A stretch of 64,000 bases of DNA, from positions 124,001 through 188,000 of the forward strand of contig NZ_BAAAUV010000012.1 of the NCBI RefSeq assembly GCF_039534125.1. The letters are read 5' to 3'. A program made the position numbers and the translations under genes. The stretch comes from Actinocorallia longicatena (GTDB taxonomy: Bacteria > Actinomycetota > Actinomycetes > Streptosporangiales > Streptosporangiaceae). Shown piece by piece: positions 56,028 to 64,000 of this stretch. The notes under the pieces were generated by a model, which ran no database searches, was not told the origin of the DNA, and saw only the letters and a program-made list of their open reading frames with translations. Every line of letters starts with the position of its first letter. The first letter of the stretch is position 1.

Positions 56028-58618
56028 TCGGGCAGGCGTGGCGGGTGTGGCGGGCCGAGCGGGGCATCCTGGCCGCGCTCGGGATCATGGTGCTGGTGAC
56101 GGCGCTGCTGGCCGCGGCGGTGCCGCGGCTGTTGCAGGCGCGTTATGACGCGGCCGCCAGGACGGCGGGCGCGGGTACGGAGCTGGTGTTCTCGGGAGCG
56201 GCGCCTCCGGCGGTGCAGGATGTGGAGTCCGGTGGCTGGTTCCGGGCCGGGCCGGCGGACCGTGCGGCGGTGGAGGAGGCGGCGGCCCGGCTGCGGGAGC
56301 GCACTCCCGGGCCGTTGCGCTCGCTGTTCGGGGCGGAGGAGCACCGGCTGCGGTCCAACCGGGTCGACCTGGACGCCAACCGGACGGTGGCCTTCGTCTG
56401 GGATCCGGTGGCGGCGGACGGGGTGCGGTACACCTCGGGCAGGGCGCCCGTGACGCGTCCCGGGCATCTGGAGTTCGCCTTCTCCGAGCCGGTCGCGGCC
56501 AAGCTGGAGGTGGAGGCGGGGGACGTGCTGGTCCTGCCCGTGCCCGGCGGCGCTCCGCTGCGGGCGACCCTGGCGGGGGTGTTCGCCCCGGCCGGGGGGC
56601 CGGGGTGGCGGACCCGGCAGGAGTTCCTGACCGCTCCGGAGGTGGGTCCTGCCGGGTACACCCTCGCCCTGGGCACCGGCCTGGTCGACGACGCCGGGTT
56701 GACCCTGCTCCAGCGGTCGGCGCTGCCGGTCACCTACTCCTGGACGTTCGAGCTGCGCGCCGACCGGCTGGACGCCGCGACGGCGGTGCGGGTCCGGTCG
56801 GCGTTCGACGGTGCCCGCGGCATGCTGGACCTGTACCAGCCGCAGGATCTGCGGCTGCAGCTGTCCTCGGCCCTGGACGCCGGTCTCGGCTCCTATCTGG
56901 GCCAGCTGCGCGTCACCCGGGCGATCCTGGCGCTGGCCCTGGGCGGCCTGGCGGCCGCGGCGGCCGGGGTGCTGTTGATGGCGTGCCGGCTGCTGCTGGA
57001 CCGGATGCGGATCACGCTGTCGACGATGCGGGCGCGCGGGGCGTCGCTGCCTCAGCTCGCCGGGCTGGTCGCGGGTGCCACGGCCCCGGCGGTGGTGATC
57101 GGCGCGGCCGGGGGGTTCGCGCTGGGGCTGCTGGCCGAGGGCCCGTGGACGGCGGCGTCGCTGTGGGGGGTGGTGCTGGTGGCCGTGCTCGCGGTGGTGG
57201 TCCCCGCCGTCGGCGCCGTGGTGGCCCATCGCGGGACGGGGCGGGAGGAGCGTCCGGATGCTGCGGGCGGCGGACTGTCGCCGCGGCGTCTGGTGCTGGA
57301 GCTGCTGGCCGTCACGGTGGCGGCGGCCGGTGTGGTGGCGTTGCGCGGGCGCGGCCTGACCACCGACGCCGCCGCGCAGGGCACCGATCCGTTCCTGGCG
57401 GCCGTCCCGGTGCTTCTGGTGCTGGCCGCGGGGCTGGTCGTGCTGCGCGCCTACCCCTATCCGCTGCGGGCGGTCGGCCTCCTGGCCCGCCGCTCGCGCG
57501 CCACGGTGGTGTTCCTGGGGATCGCCGCGGCGTCACGGCAGCGGGTCTCGGCGGCGCTGCCGCTGCTGGTGCTGCTGCTGGCGGTGTCGGCGGCGGCGTT
57601 CGCGACGACCGTCGACGCCGGGCTGCGCTCGGCGCAGGCGGCCGCGGCGGCCGGGACGGTCGGTGCCGACCTCTCGGTCGTCAACCACGAGTTCCCGCAC
57701 AAGATCGAGGAGACGATCGCCAAGGTTCCGGGCGTGGAGCGGGTGACCCCGGCCCGGATCTCGACCGGCAAGCTCCAGGGTCCCGGCGAGCCGATCGGCC
57801 ACATCGTCACCATCGTGATCATCGATTTGGACGACTACCGCAGGACCGCGGAAGGTCTGCGCCTGGACCTCCCCCGCGCCCCCCGCGAGGGCGAGGCGCT
57901 GATCGGCGCGGACCTGACCGACGCCGGAACCCTCGAGCTGGACGGCGGCAGCTCGATCCAGGTGAGGTCGGCGGGCCGCATCGGCGGTTTCCCCGGCGTT
58001 CCCGCGGGGCAGAGCCTGGTCCTGGTGCCCTACACCGCCTTCGACGCCGCGGGCCCCTTCCCCAACCGGATGTTCGTGCGCGGCCCGCACGCCGACCCCG
58101 CGGCCGTCCGCGAGGCCTCCTTCGACAATCCCACCCTCACTTTGCAGACCTATGCCGGGGAGCACCGGGCCCTCACCCGCTCCGACCTCGTCGGCCTGGT
58201 CCACGGCGCGTTCGCCGCCGGGGCGGTCGCGGTCGGCGGCTACGGCCTGCTGGCGGTCCTGCTCACCCTGATCCTCAGCGCCGCCGCCCGCGGCCGGACC
58301 ATCGCCTACCTGCGCACCCTCGGCCTGTCCCGGCGCCAGGCCCGCGGGCTGGCCCTCGCCGAGCTCGGGCCGCTGCTCCTCGTCGCGACCCTGGCCGGGT
58401 GGGCGCTGGGCCTGGTCCTTCCGAAGGTCCTGGGCTCCGGCCTGGACCTCTCTCCCTACACCGGCGGACGGGCGGTGGCCGCCCTCGGCCCCGACCCGCT
58501 CGCCACCGCGCTCCTGCTGGGCGGCGTCGCCGCGGTCACCGTCCTCGCGGTGCTCGCCGACAGCGCGCTCGCCTCCCGGCGACGAATCGACAGCACCTTG
58601 AGAGTGGGGGAACAGTGA
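56024..58618 (+). CDS. ABC exporter permease, FtsX type (second permease)
   Basis: 864 residues from GTG 56024, overlapping the first permease. A helix at 12-30, an extracellular domain, and helix clusters at about 300-500 and at the C-terminus give the MacB/FtsX layout. MRARGASLPQLAGLVAGATAPAV and RTLGLSRRQARGLALAELGP are coupling helices. A further extracellular domain (SVVNHEFPHKIEETIAKVPGVERVTPARI) lies in the middle. It should pair with the first permease as a heterodimer. It overlaps the ATPase gene as GTGA. Confidence 0.87.
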   Translation: MIGQAWRVWRAERGILAALGIMVLVTALLAAAVPRLLQARYDAAARTAGAGTELVFSGAAPPAVQDVESGGWFRAGPADRAAVEEAAARLRERTPGPLRSLFGAEEHRLRSNRVDLDANRTVAFVWDPVAADGVRYTSGRAPVTRPGHLEFAFSEPVAAKLEVEAGDVLVLPVPGGAPLRATLAGVFAPAGGPGWRTRQEFLTAPEVGPAGYTLALGTGLVDDAGLTLLQRSALPVTYSWTFELRADRLDAATAVRVRSAFDGARGMLDLYQPQDLRLQLSSALDAGLGSYLGQLRVTRAILALALGGLAAAAAGVLLMACRLLLDRMRITLSTMRARGASLPQLAGLVAGATAPAVVIGAAGGFALGLLAEGPWTAASLWGVVLVAVLAVVVPAVGAVVAHRGTGREERPDAAGGGLSPRRLVLELLAVTVAAAGVVALRGRGLTTDAAAQGTDPFLAAVPVLLVLAAGLVVLRAYPYPLRAVGLLARRSRATVVFLGIAAASRQRVSAALPLLVLLLAVSAAAFATTVDAGLRSAQAAAAAGTVGADLSVVNHEFPHKIEETIAKVPGVERVTPARISTGKLQGPGEPIGHIVTIVIIDLDDYRRTAEGLRLDLPRAPREGEALIGADLTDAGTLELDGGSSIQVRSAGRIGGFPGVPAGQSLVLVPYTAFDAAGPFPNRMFVRGPHADPAAVREASFDNPTLTLQTYAGEHRALTRSDLVGLVHGAFAAGAVAVGGYGLLAVLLTLILSAAARGRTIAYLRTLGLSRRQARGLALAELGPLLLVATLAGWALGLVLPKVLGSGLDLSPYTGGRAVAALGPDPLATALLLGGVAAVTVLAVLADSALASRRRIDSTLRVGEQ

Positions 58619-59562
58619 CGGCCGGCACCGAAGCGTCGACGGCGCTGCACGATCTGGAGTCCAAGGCCCGCGCCCACGGCCCGGTCTACGGCGCCGACGC
58701 CCAGATCGTCTGCGACAACCTCGTGCGGATCTACAAGACCGACGGCGTGGAGGTCGTCGCCCTTCAGGGCCTGGACCTGCTCGTCGGCAAGGGCGAGATG
58801 ATCGGGATCGTGGGGGCGTCGGGGTCGGGCAAGTCGACGCTGCTGAACATCCTGTCGGGGCTGGACGTCCCGACCGCGGGGGTCGCCCGGGTCGCCGACG
58901 CCGACCTGCTGGCCCTGGGGGCGCGCGAGCGGCTGCGGTTCCGCCGCGACCTGGTCGGGTTCGTGTGGCAGCAGACCTCCCGCAACCTGCTCCCCTACCT
59001 GACCGCCGCGGAGAACGTCGAGTTGCCGATGCGGCTGGCCCGCCGCAGGCGCTCCGGACGGGCGGCGGAACTCCTCGACCTGCTCGGGGTCGCCGACTGC
59101 GCGGGCAAGCGGCCCGGTGAGATGTCCGGCGGGCAGCAGCAGCGCACCGCGATCGCGGTCGCGGTCGCCAACGGCCCCCAGGTGATCCTGGCCGACGAGC
59201 CGACCGGCGAGCTGGACTCGGTGACCTCTGGAGAGGTCTTCGACGCCCTGCGCTCCGCCAACCGCGAGCTCGGCGTCACCACGGTGATCGTCACCCATGA
59301 CGCGATGGTCGCCGAGAACGTCGACCGGACCGTCGCCATCCGCGACGGCCGCACCGCCAGCGAGGTCGTCCGCAGGACGGCGCTCAACGAGCACGGCGAG
59401 GAGATCGTCCACGCCGAGGAGTACGCGGTCCTGGACCGCGCGGGCCGCCTCCAGCTGCCCCGCGACTTCACCGGCGCCCTCGGCATGCGCGACCGGGTCC
59501 GGCTGGCCTTGGAGAGCGACCACATCGGGGTGTGGCCGGACGAACGGGGGAACGACGCGTGA
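58615..59562 (+). CDS. ABC transporter ATPase with N- and C-terminal extensions
   Basis: 315 residues from GTG 58615. Walker A GASGSGKST (Lys73), Q-loop VGFVWQQTS, signature MSGGQQQR, Walker B VILADEPTGELDS and switch VTHD are complete, in MacB/LolD style. It has about 30 extra residues before the ATPase core and about 70 after it (from about 245: EVVRRTALNEHGEEIVHAEEYAVLDRAGRLQLPRDF). This tail is absent from the second ATPase and may be regulatory. Coupled by GTGA overlaps on both sides. Confidence 0.93.
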   Translation: MTAGTEASTALHDLESKARAHGPVYGADAQIVCDNLVRIYKTDGVEVVALQGLDLLVGKGEMIGIVGASGSGKSTLLNILSGLDVPTAGVARVADADLLALGARERLRFRRDLVGFVWQQTSRNLLPYLTAAENVELPMRLARRRRSGRAAELLDLLGVADCAGKRPGEMSGGQQQRTAIAVAVANGPQVILADEPTGELDSVTSGEVFDALRSANRELGVTTVIVTHDAMVAENVDRTVAIRDGRTASEVVRRTALNEHGEEIVHAEEYAVLDRAGRLQLPRDFTGALGMRDRVRLALESDHIGVWPDERGNDA

Positions 59563-60260
59563 GCGACATCATGATCGACGCCAGGGGCCTGTCACGGACC
59601 TACCGCAGCGGCGCCGGCGAGGTCCGTGCTCTGGCCGGGGTGTCCTTCGAGGTCCCCGCCGGGCAGCTGTGCGCGGTCAAGGGACGGTCGGGGTCGGGGA
59701 AGACGACCCTGCTGAACCTGATCGGCGGCCTGGACCGGCCCGACGGCGGATCGGTCGTCGTGGACGGCCGGGAGATGGGCGCCCTGCCCGAGGCCGATCT
59801 GCTGGAGATGCGCAGAGGCACCCTGGGGTTCGTGTTCCAGTCCTTCGGCCTGGTCCCGGTGCTGTCGGCCGCCGAGAACATCGAGGTCGCCCTGCGACTG
59901 ACCCGCACCCCGGTGAAGGAACGCGCCGCCCGCGTCGAGCTGCTCCTGGCTCTGGTGGGCCTGTCCGAGCACGCCGGGCAGCGCCCGTATGAGCTGTCGG
60001 GCGGGCAGCGTCAGCGGGTGGCGATCGCCCGCGCCCTGGCCAACCGGCCCAAGGTCCTCATCGCCGACGAGCCGACCGGACAGCTCGACTCCGAGACCGG
60101 CCAGGCCATCATGCGGCTCCTGCACGCCGTCGTGGAGGCCGAGGGCGTCACCGCCGTTGTCGCCACCCACGACCCCCTGCTCCTCCAGCACGCCGACCGT
60201 GTCATCGAACTCCACGACGGCGCCCTCACCCAAGGCGAAGCAGAGGCCGTCAGCGGCTAG
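59559..60260 (+). CDS. ABC transporter ATPase (LolD/MacB-like)
   Basis: 233 residues from GTG 59559. Walker A GRSGSGKTT (Lys48), Q-loop FVFQSF, signature LSGGQRQR, Walker B VLIADEPTGQLDS and ATHDP are intact. It is the minimal length for the family. With the preceding ATPase it could form a heterodimer serving the two FtsX permeases, or the two may be alternatives. Its stop TAG is part of the -10 box of the next gene. Confidence 0.93.
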   Translation: MSDIMIDARGLSRTYRSGAGEVRALAGVSFEVPAGQLCAVKGRSGSGKTTLLNLIGGLDRPDGGSVVVDGREMGALPEADLLEMRRGTLGFVFQSFGLVPVLSAAENIEVALRLTRTPVKERAARVELLLALVGLSEHAGQRPYELSGGQRQRVAIARALANRPKVLIADEPTGQLDSETGQAIMRLLHAVVEAEGVTAVVATHDPLLLQHADRVIELHDGALTQGEAEAVSG

Positions 60261-60270
60261 GCTCGGGGCC

Positions 60271-61035
60271 ATGATCGAGCTTGGTGTGCAGACCTTCCCC
60301 GGCCGTGACGGCGCGCGCCTGGCCTATCGTGAGCTGGGCGAGGGCCGGCCGCTGATCCTGATCCACGGATACTTCTCCACCGCGAAGGTCAACTGGGTGC
60401 GGTACGGGCACGCCGAGAAGATCGCCGCGGCCGGATTCCGGGTGATCATGCCGGATCTGCGCGGGCACGGAGACAGCGCCTCACCCCACGAGCGGTCCGC
60501 CTACCCCGCCGACGTCCTGGCCGACGACGGGTTCGCCCTCCTGGACCACCTCGGGATCGGCGAGACCGGCTACGACCTCGGCGGATACTCCCTCGGCGGC
60601 CGGACCACCGTGCGGATGCTCGCCCGCGGCGCCGCTCCGCGCCGGGCGATCGTCGCCGGAATGGGACTTTCGGGCATCACCCGCACCGCCGGGCGCAGCG
60701 ACCACTTCCGCGACATCCTCACCCGGCTGGGCACCTTCGAACGCGGCACCCCCGAATGGAAGGCCGAGGCGTTCCTCAAGACCGTCGGCGGCGACCCCGC
60801 CGCCCTCCTGAACGTCCTGGAGACCTTCACCGACACCCCGGAGGAGACCCTGGCCTTCATCGACGTCCCCGTCCTGGTGGTGACCGGCGAGGAGGACCGC
60901 GACAACGGCTCGGCCGGCGACCTCGCCGAGACCCTGCCCGACGCCCGGCTCACCACGATCCCCGGCGACCACATGAGCGCCGTCACACGCCCCGAGCTGG
61001 CCGCCGCGATCATCGACTTCCTCACGGCCCCCTGA
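60271..61035 (+). CDS. Alpha/beta hydrolase
   Basis: 254 residues from ATG 60271. HGYFSTAKVNW is the oxyanion loop, GYSLGGRTT gives Ser107, TGEEDRDNG the acid region and PGDHMSAV the His. MPDLRGHGDSASPHERSAYP is typical. TAGGCT (60258-60263) is 7 bases before the ATG and includes the stop of the ATPase gene, so it has its own leaderless promoter. The family covers esterases, epoxide hydrolases and lactonases; which one is unknown. Confidence 0.85.
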   Translation: MIELGVQTFPGRDGARLAYRELGEGRPLILIHGYFSTAKVNWVRYGHAEKIAAAGFRVIMPDLRGHGDSASPHERSAYPADVLADDGFALLDHLGIGETGYDLGGYSLGGRTTVRMLARGAAPRRAIVAGMGLSGITRTAGRSDHFRDILTRLGTFERGTPEWKAEAFLKTVGGDPAALLNVLETFTDTPEETLAFIDVPVLVVTGEEDRDNGSAGDLAETLPDARLTTIPGDHMSAVTRPELAAAIIDFLTAP

Positions 61036-61046
61036 GCAGGACAAGT

Positions 61047-61154
61047 GCCCTGCCGCACGGCGGAACCCCACTGGGCGTCCCGTCTCCGCTGGGCAGGGCG
61101 CCCGCCTTCACAGCCCGTCCGGGCCGGTCAGAGCCTGTTCCGGGAACAGGCTCT
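61047..61154. terminator. Two hairpins between convergent genes
   Basis: GCCCTGCC (61047-61054) can pair with GGCAGGGC (61092-61099). AGAGCCTGTTC (61130-61140) pairs exactly with GAACAGGCTCT (61144-61154) across CGG. The second arm includes the stop of the convergent Roadblock gene. Confidence 0.7.
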
Positions 61155-61524
61155 AGATCTCGACGGTCTCCTCGATGCGCTTGAGGTGGTGCCGCGCCAG
61201 CGCGAGGTTGGCGCGGCCCCGGTCCAGAGCCAGGTAGAGGAACAGGCCCTGGCCGTTGCGCGAGGCCAGCGGACGGATGATGTGGTACTGCGAGGCCAGC
61301 GTGATGAGGATGTCCTCGATGTTGTCCTTCAGCGCCAGCTGCTCGATGGTGCGCATCTTGGCGCGCACGACCTCGGTGTTCCCCGCGGCCGCCACCTGCA
61401 GGTCCAGGGACTTGGAGCTTCCCAGCACGCCCAGGGCCATGCCGCTGCTGTAGTCGACGACGGCCGCGCCGAGCGCGCCGTCGACGCTCATCATTTCCTT
61501 CAGGGTCTGGTCGAGGTTGGACAT
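61153..61524 (-). CDS. Roadblock/LC7 domain protein (third of three)
   Basis: 123 residues from ATG 61524. LKEMMSVDGALGAAVVDYSSGMALGV, then EDILITLASQYHIIRPLA and GLFLYLALDRGRANLALARHHLKRIE are the Roadblock/LC7 core, a small alpha/beta dimer that binds Ras-like GTPases such as MglA. It overlaps the previous Roadblock gene by one base (TGATG), so it is the last gene of a coupled operon. No GTPase gene accompanies it. Confidence 0.85.
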   Translation of the reverse strand: MSNLDQTLKEMMSVDGALGAAVVDYSSGMALGVLGSSKSLDLQVAAAGNTEVVRAKMRTIEQLALKDNIEDILITLASQYHIIRPLASRNGQGLFLYLALDRGRANLALARHHLKRIEETVEI

Positions 61525-61955
61525 CACAGGTTCCTTTCGTCGCGTGCGGTGAGAGTGGAGAGCCGAGCCGCGATGATCTTCGCGGCGGGGCGCGCCTCCA
61601 GGTGGAGACGGCCCAGGCTGGCGTTCGGGCGTGCCAGCACGGACAGGGCCGCACGGGGTCCGGCGGCGTAGATGGCGACCTGGGCGGCGTTGTTGCGGAT
61701 GACGACCTCCTCGAAGGCGCCTTCCGCGACGGTCGAGACCACCCGGTGGGCGAGGGACAGTTCGGTGGCCGTCAGCGCGGCCAGCCCCTCGGGTTCCATC
61801 CCCTCGGGCAGGTCGCAGGCCAGCAGGAAGCCGTCGCAGGAGGCGACCAGCGCGCCGATCACCTGCGGGACGGACGCGCACAGCGCGGACAGCACCGCCG
61901 ACACCTCCGGATGGGAGACGTGGCGGACATGGACATGGGGGTCGAGCATGGTCAT
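61524..61955 (-). CDS. Roadblock/LC7-like protein (second of three)
   Basis: 143 residues from ATG 61955. VSAVLSALCASVPQVIGALVASCDGFLLACDLPEGMEPEGLAALTATELSLAHRVV and NNAAQVAIYAAGPRAALSVLARPNASLGRLHLEARPA follow the Roadblock fold. It overlaps the PATAN-type gene by ATGA and the third Roadblock gene by one base. Probably a subunit of a Roadblock heterodimer or scaffold. Confidence 0.75.
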   Translation of the reverse strand: MTMLDPHVHVRHVSHPEVSAVLSALCASVPQVIGALVASCDGFLLACDLPEGMEPEGLAALTATELSLAHRVVSTVAEGAFEEVVIRNNAAQVAIYAAGPRAALSVLARPNASLGRLHLEARPAAKIIAARLSTLTARDERNL

Positions 61956-62758
61956 TCGAGCTCCCTCAGCGCTTCTTGCAGCGTGGCCAGCAGGGCCGTG
62001 TCGACCTGAGCCCACTTCCTGGGCGGCTCGGCCGGCGCTGCGGTACGGATCGTGCGGCGTGGGGCGCCACCGGTACGGCGGCGCGGGACCCGGACGCCTT
62101 CGGGCGCGTCCGGGGCCTTGGCCAGCGCGGAGGCGATGAGCCCCCGCACGGCCAGCGTGCATCCGAATCGGGTCCGCCCGAGCTTCCGGGCGAGCTCGGC
62201 CGGGGTCATCTGGTCGTCGGCGTTCAGCAGCAGCTCGGCCTGCAGGCCGGTGAGGATCACCCGCTGACGGTTGAGGCGCCGCACCGGCACCAGCGGCGCG
62301 TCATCGGCCAGGTCCGACGGCCAGGCCGCCGTCAGCCGGGTGCGGCGGGTGCGCAGTTCGTGCAGGAGCGTCCCGGCCGGAACCGGGGTGAGCGTGCCCA
62401 GCCAGTGCGCCTCCCGGCGCTTCACGAACGTCGGGTCGGCGGCCGACCCCGCGAGATGGTGGGCGGCGTCGAACAGCGCGATCAGGGCGTACATCTCCAG
62501 CTCGGCACGGCTCAGCCGGGACGGTGTCGAGGCGCCGGGGCCGACCCCGTCCAGGCCCTTCTCCCTGGTGCGCTTCCAGGCCGAGGCGCTGAGGCGTCCC
62601 GAGGCGGTCAGCAGCGTCTCCAGGTCGGGGACACCGGGGGCGTCGGCGGCGATGATCGCGCCGTCGCGCAGGTGGAGGGCTCCGTCCGTGCCGAACCGCA
62701 GGGCCCCGTTGGCCTGCCGTTCGCTCAGCCGGGCCAGTTCCGCCCGCAGCCGCCTCAC
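61952..62758 (-). CDS. DUF4388/PATAN-like regulator with winged-helix-like region
   Basis: 268 residues from GTG 62758. RLSERQANGALRFGTDGALHLRDGAIIAADAPGVPDLETLLTASGRLSASAW is a PATAN/DUF4388-type domain, seen in proteins that work with MglA/MglB-type GTPase switches. LNADDQMTPAELARKLGRTRFGCTLAVRGLIAS near residue 200 looks like a winged helix. A basic linker (RVPRRRTGGAPRRTIRT) follows. It may link the Roadblock proteins to DNA or to a partner (inference). Confidence 0.65.
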   Translation of the reverse strand: MRRLRAELARLSERQANGALRFGTDGALHLRDGAIIAADAPGVPDLETLLTASGRLSASAWKRTREKGLDGVGPGASTPSRLSRAELEMYALIALFDAAHHLAGSAADPTFVKRREAHWLGTLTPVPAGTLLHELRTRRTRLTAAWPSDLADDAPLVPVRRLNRQRVILTGLQAELLLNADDQMTPAELARKLGRTRFGCTLAVRGLIASALAKAPDAPEGVRVPRRRTGGAPRRTIRTAAPAEPPRKWAQVDTALLATLQEALRELE

Positions 62759-62777
62759 GTGCCGTCCCGGCGGCCGG

Positions 62778-63158
62778 TCATCGTTCCGCCAGAGCGCGAA
62801 CGACGGCGCGTAGCCGATGGCGGGCCAGGGCGAGGTTGCCGCGGCGGCGGTCCAGCCGCACGTGCAGGCACAAGGTGGCGTCGACGGAGGTGCCGATCAG
62901 CAGGAGGAGGTGGTAGCCGGCGCTGCCCGCGACGGTGACCTCCTCGATGTCGTCGCCCGTCCACGCCGAGGACAGGACCGGGCTCGCCAGGACAGCCCGT
63001 AGCAGGTCAGAGGTGCCGGCGGCGTCCTCGGCCGCGTCGGTGAGATCGTCTCCGCCCGCGGCGGCGATCGGCAGGCCGCCCTGGATGTCGACCAGCGTGG
63101 CGCCCTGCGCGCCGGGGATCGCCATGGCCTCGGCGAGGCATTCCTCGATCCCGGTCAT
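62778..63158 (-). CDS. Roadblock/LC7 domain protein (first of three)
   Basis: 126 residues from ATG 63158, with GAGGGGGCGTG upstream; GTG 63161 is possible. IEECLAEAMAIPGAQGATLVDIQGGLPIAAAG, then DIEEVTVAGSAGYHLLLLIGT and TLCLHVRLDRRRGNLALARHRLRAVVRALAE give the Roadblock fold. It heads the four-gene operon. Conservons of Streptomyces place a Roadblock gene beside a histidine kinase, DUF742 and GTPase; none is here. Confidence 0.82.
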   Translation of the reverse strand: MTGIEECLAEAMAIPGAQGATLVDIQGGLPIAAAGGDDLTDAAEDAAGTSDLLRAVLASPVLSSAWTGDDIEEVTVAGSAGYHLLLLIGTSVDATLCLHVRLDRRRGNLALARHRLRAVVRALAER

Positions 63159-63269
63159 CACGCCCCCTCACCGCACGGATCGAAACTCTCAGTCACCGGA
63201 GGCTAGCGAGACGAACCAGACGAGCTAGGCAAACCACTTCAACCGTTACGAGGTACCAATAAGTACGCT

Positions 63270-64000
63270 TCAACCGGAGATGCCGGCCGCCCGGCCGGTC
63301 AGATAACGCCGTTCGGGCAGCGACGTCGTCCGCCGCGCCGCCTCACGGTAGGCCTCACCTGCGGCCACGGTGTCACCCGCGAGCTCCAGCAGATGCGCCC
63401 GCACCGCCCACCACCGGTGATGCCGGGTGATCCGCCCGTCCGCCTCGAGCGGCTCCAGCAGTTCCAGGGCCGACCGCGGCCCCTCGGCCATCGCGACCGC
63501 CACCGCACGGTTCAGCGTCACCACCGGATTGGGCGCCAGCCGCTCGAGCAGCGCGTACAGCGCCGCGATCTGCGGCCAGTCGGTCTCCGCCGCGCCCGGC
63601 GCCTCCGCGTGGACCGCCGCGATCGCCGCCTGCAGCTGGTAGGGCCCCAGCTCGGCCGAGGTCAGCGCCGAGGACACCAGCTCCACCCCCTCGGCGATCA
63701 TCGCGGCGTCCCAGCGGGACCGGTCCTGCTCGGCCAGCGGCACCAGCGCCCCCTCGGCGTCGGTGCGGGCCGCCCGCCGGGCATCGGTCAGCAGCATCAG
63801 GGCCAGCAGGCCCGCCGCCTCGCCGTCATCGGGCAGCAGGGCGCGGACCGTCCGGGCCAGGCGCAGCGCCTCCGCCGTCAGATCAGCGCGCTGCAGCTCA
63901 GGACCGCCGCTGGCGGTGTAGCCCTCGTTGAACACCAGGTACAGCACGTGCAGGACCACCCCGAGGCGCTCGGAGGTGACCGGCTGGTCGAACCGGGCCC
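63270..64000 (-). CDS. ECF sigma factor with C-terminal TPR-like region (SigJ/ECF42-type), C-terminal part
   Basis: About 243 residues are visible; the start lies beyond the right edge. The visible part begins RFDQPVTSERLGVVLHVLYLVFNEGYTASGG, then DLTAEALRLARTVRALLPDDGEAAGLLALMLL, AIAAVHAEAPGAAETDWPQIAALYALLERLAPNPVVTLNRAVAVAM, and ends with TPR-like helices. This is the C-terminal extension (DUF6596) of ECF42 sigma factors, which replaces an anti-sigma factor as control element. The family often lies next to DGPF/YCII genes, which would be outside the window. The terminal DGGDVR-like motif is not clearly present. Confidence 0.85.
   Translation of the reverse strand, partial: ARFDQPVTSERLGVVLHVLYLVFNEGYTASGGPELQRADLTAEALRLARTVRALLPDDGEAAGLLALMLLTDARRAARTDAEGALVPLAEQDRSRWDAAMIAEGVELVSSALTSAELGPYQLQAAIAAVHAEAPGAAETDWPQIAALYALLERLAPNPVVTLNRAVAVAMAEGPRSALELLEPLEADGRITRHHRWWAVRAHLLELAGDTVAAGEAYREAARRTTSLPERRYLTGRAAGISG

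Noticed and set aside
1..64000. tRNA, rRNA, CRISPR array, insertion sequence, phage integrase or attachment site
   Set aside because: I looked for clover-leaf ends, regular repeats, transposase and integrase motifs and found none I could support.

Overview
The window is very GC-rich, has strong third-position GC bias, uses many GTG starts, and couples genes by ATGA/GTGA overlaps. With its HxlR, AraC, TetR, SigE-type and conservon-like genes this points to a filamentous or morphologically complex actinomycete. Streptosporangiales (Actinomadura, Nonomuraea or a relative) is my best guess, by inference only. About 67 genes are supported. I found no rRNA, tRNA, CRISPR array, insertion sequence or prophage module. 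Many starts sit 6-8 bases after a TANNNT box, suggesting frequent leaderless mRNAs.

0-16 kb: a lipoprotein L,D-transpeptidase, an ADP-ribosylglycohydrolase, a cytochrome P450 divergent from a TetR regulator, a MarR regulator facing a SnoaL-like protein, a reductase, two alpha/beta hydrolases, and three related AraC regulators of which one is truncated. A metallo-hydrolase, a membrane adenylate cyclase and an HxlR/cupin pair follow. Several divergent promoters carry clear dyad operators.

16-26 kb: a yybP-ykoY (Mn2+) riboswitch leads a GDT1-family cation exporter. Next come a frameshifted hydrolase, a translationally coupled cyclase/TPP-enzyme pair, an orphan hpnE-like gene, an ArsR/SRPBCC pair, a TetR regulator, a beta-lactamase-fold esterase and a secreted M28 aminopeptidase.

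26-38 kb: small or unknown genes, including a membrane-anchored Mrr-like nuclease and a catalytically dead RNase HI-like fusion. Then a LysR/SDR divergent pair, two phosphotransferases, an acyl hydrolase, and a secreted hydrolase behind two GAAAC-N3-GTTTC sites. 37.7-41.0 kb looks like an accessory patch: a Uma2 nuclease, a frameshifted Fic gene, and about 1 kb of decayed, AT-richer sequence.

41-46 kb is the most interesting region. An AAA ATPase of DUF5925 type converges on an operon made of a BesD-like 2-oxoglutarate/Fe(II) oxygenase carrying the hydroxylase-type HxD motif, a SAM methyltransferase, and a bacterial carnitine-type O-acyltransferase. These three chemistries together suggest an uncharacterised route to an N-methylated, hydroxylated, O-acylated amino acid.

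46-64 kb: a SigE-family sigma factor with a membrane partner, a small helix-hairpin-helix protein, a Tat-exported cholesterol-oxidase-like flavoprotein, an ECF sigma/anti-sigma pair, a large unknown protein behind a perfect operator, a four-gene ABC exporter operon (two FtsX permeases, two ATPases), a hydrolase, a four-gene Roadblock/LC7 operon without GTPase or kinase, and the end of an ECF sigma gene with a C-terminal TPR-type region.
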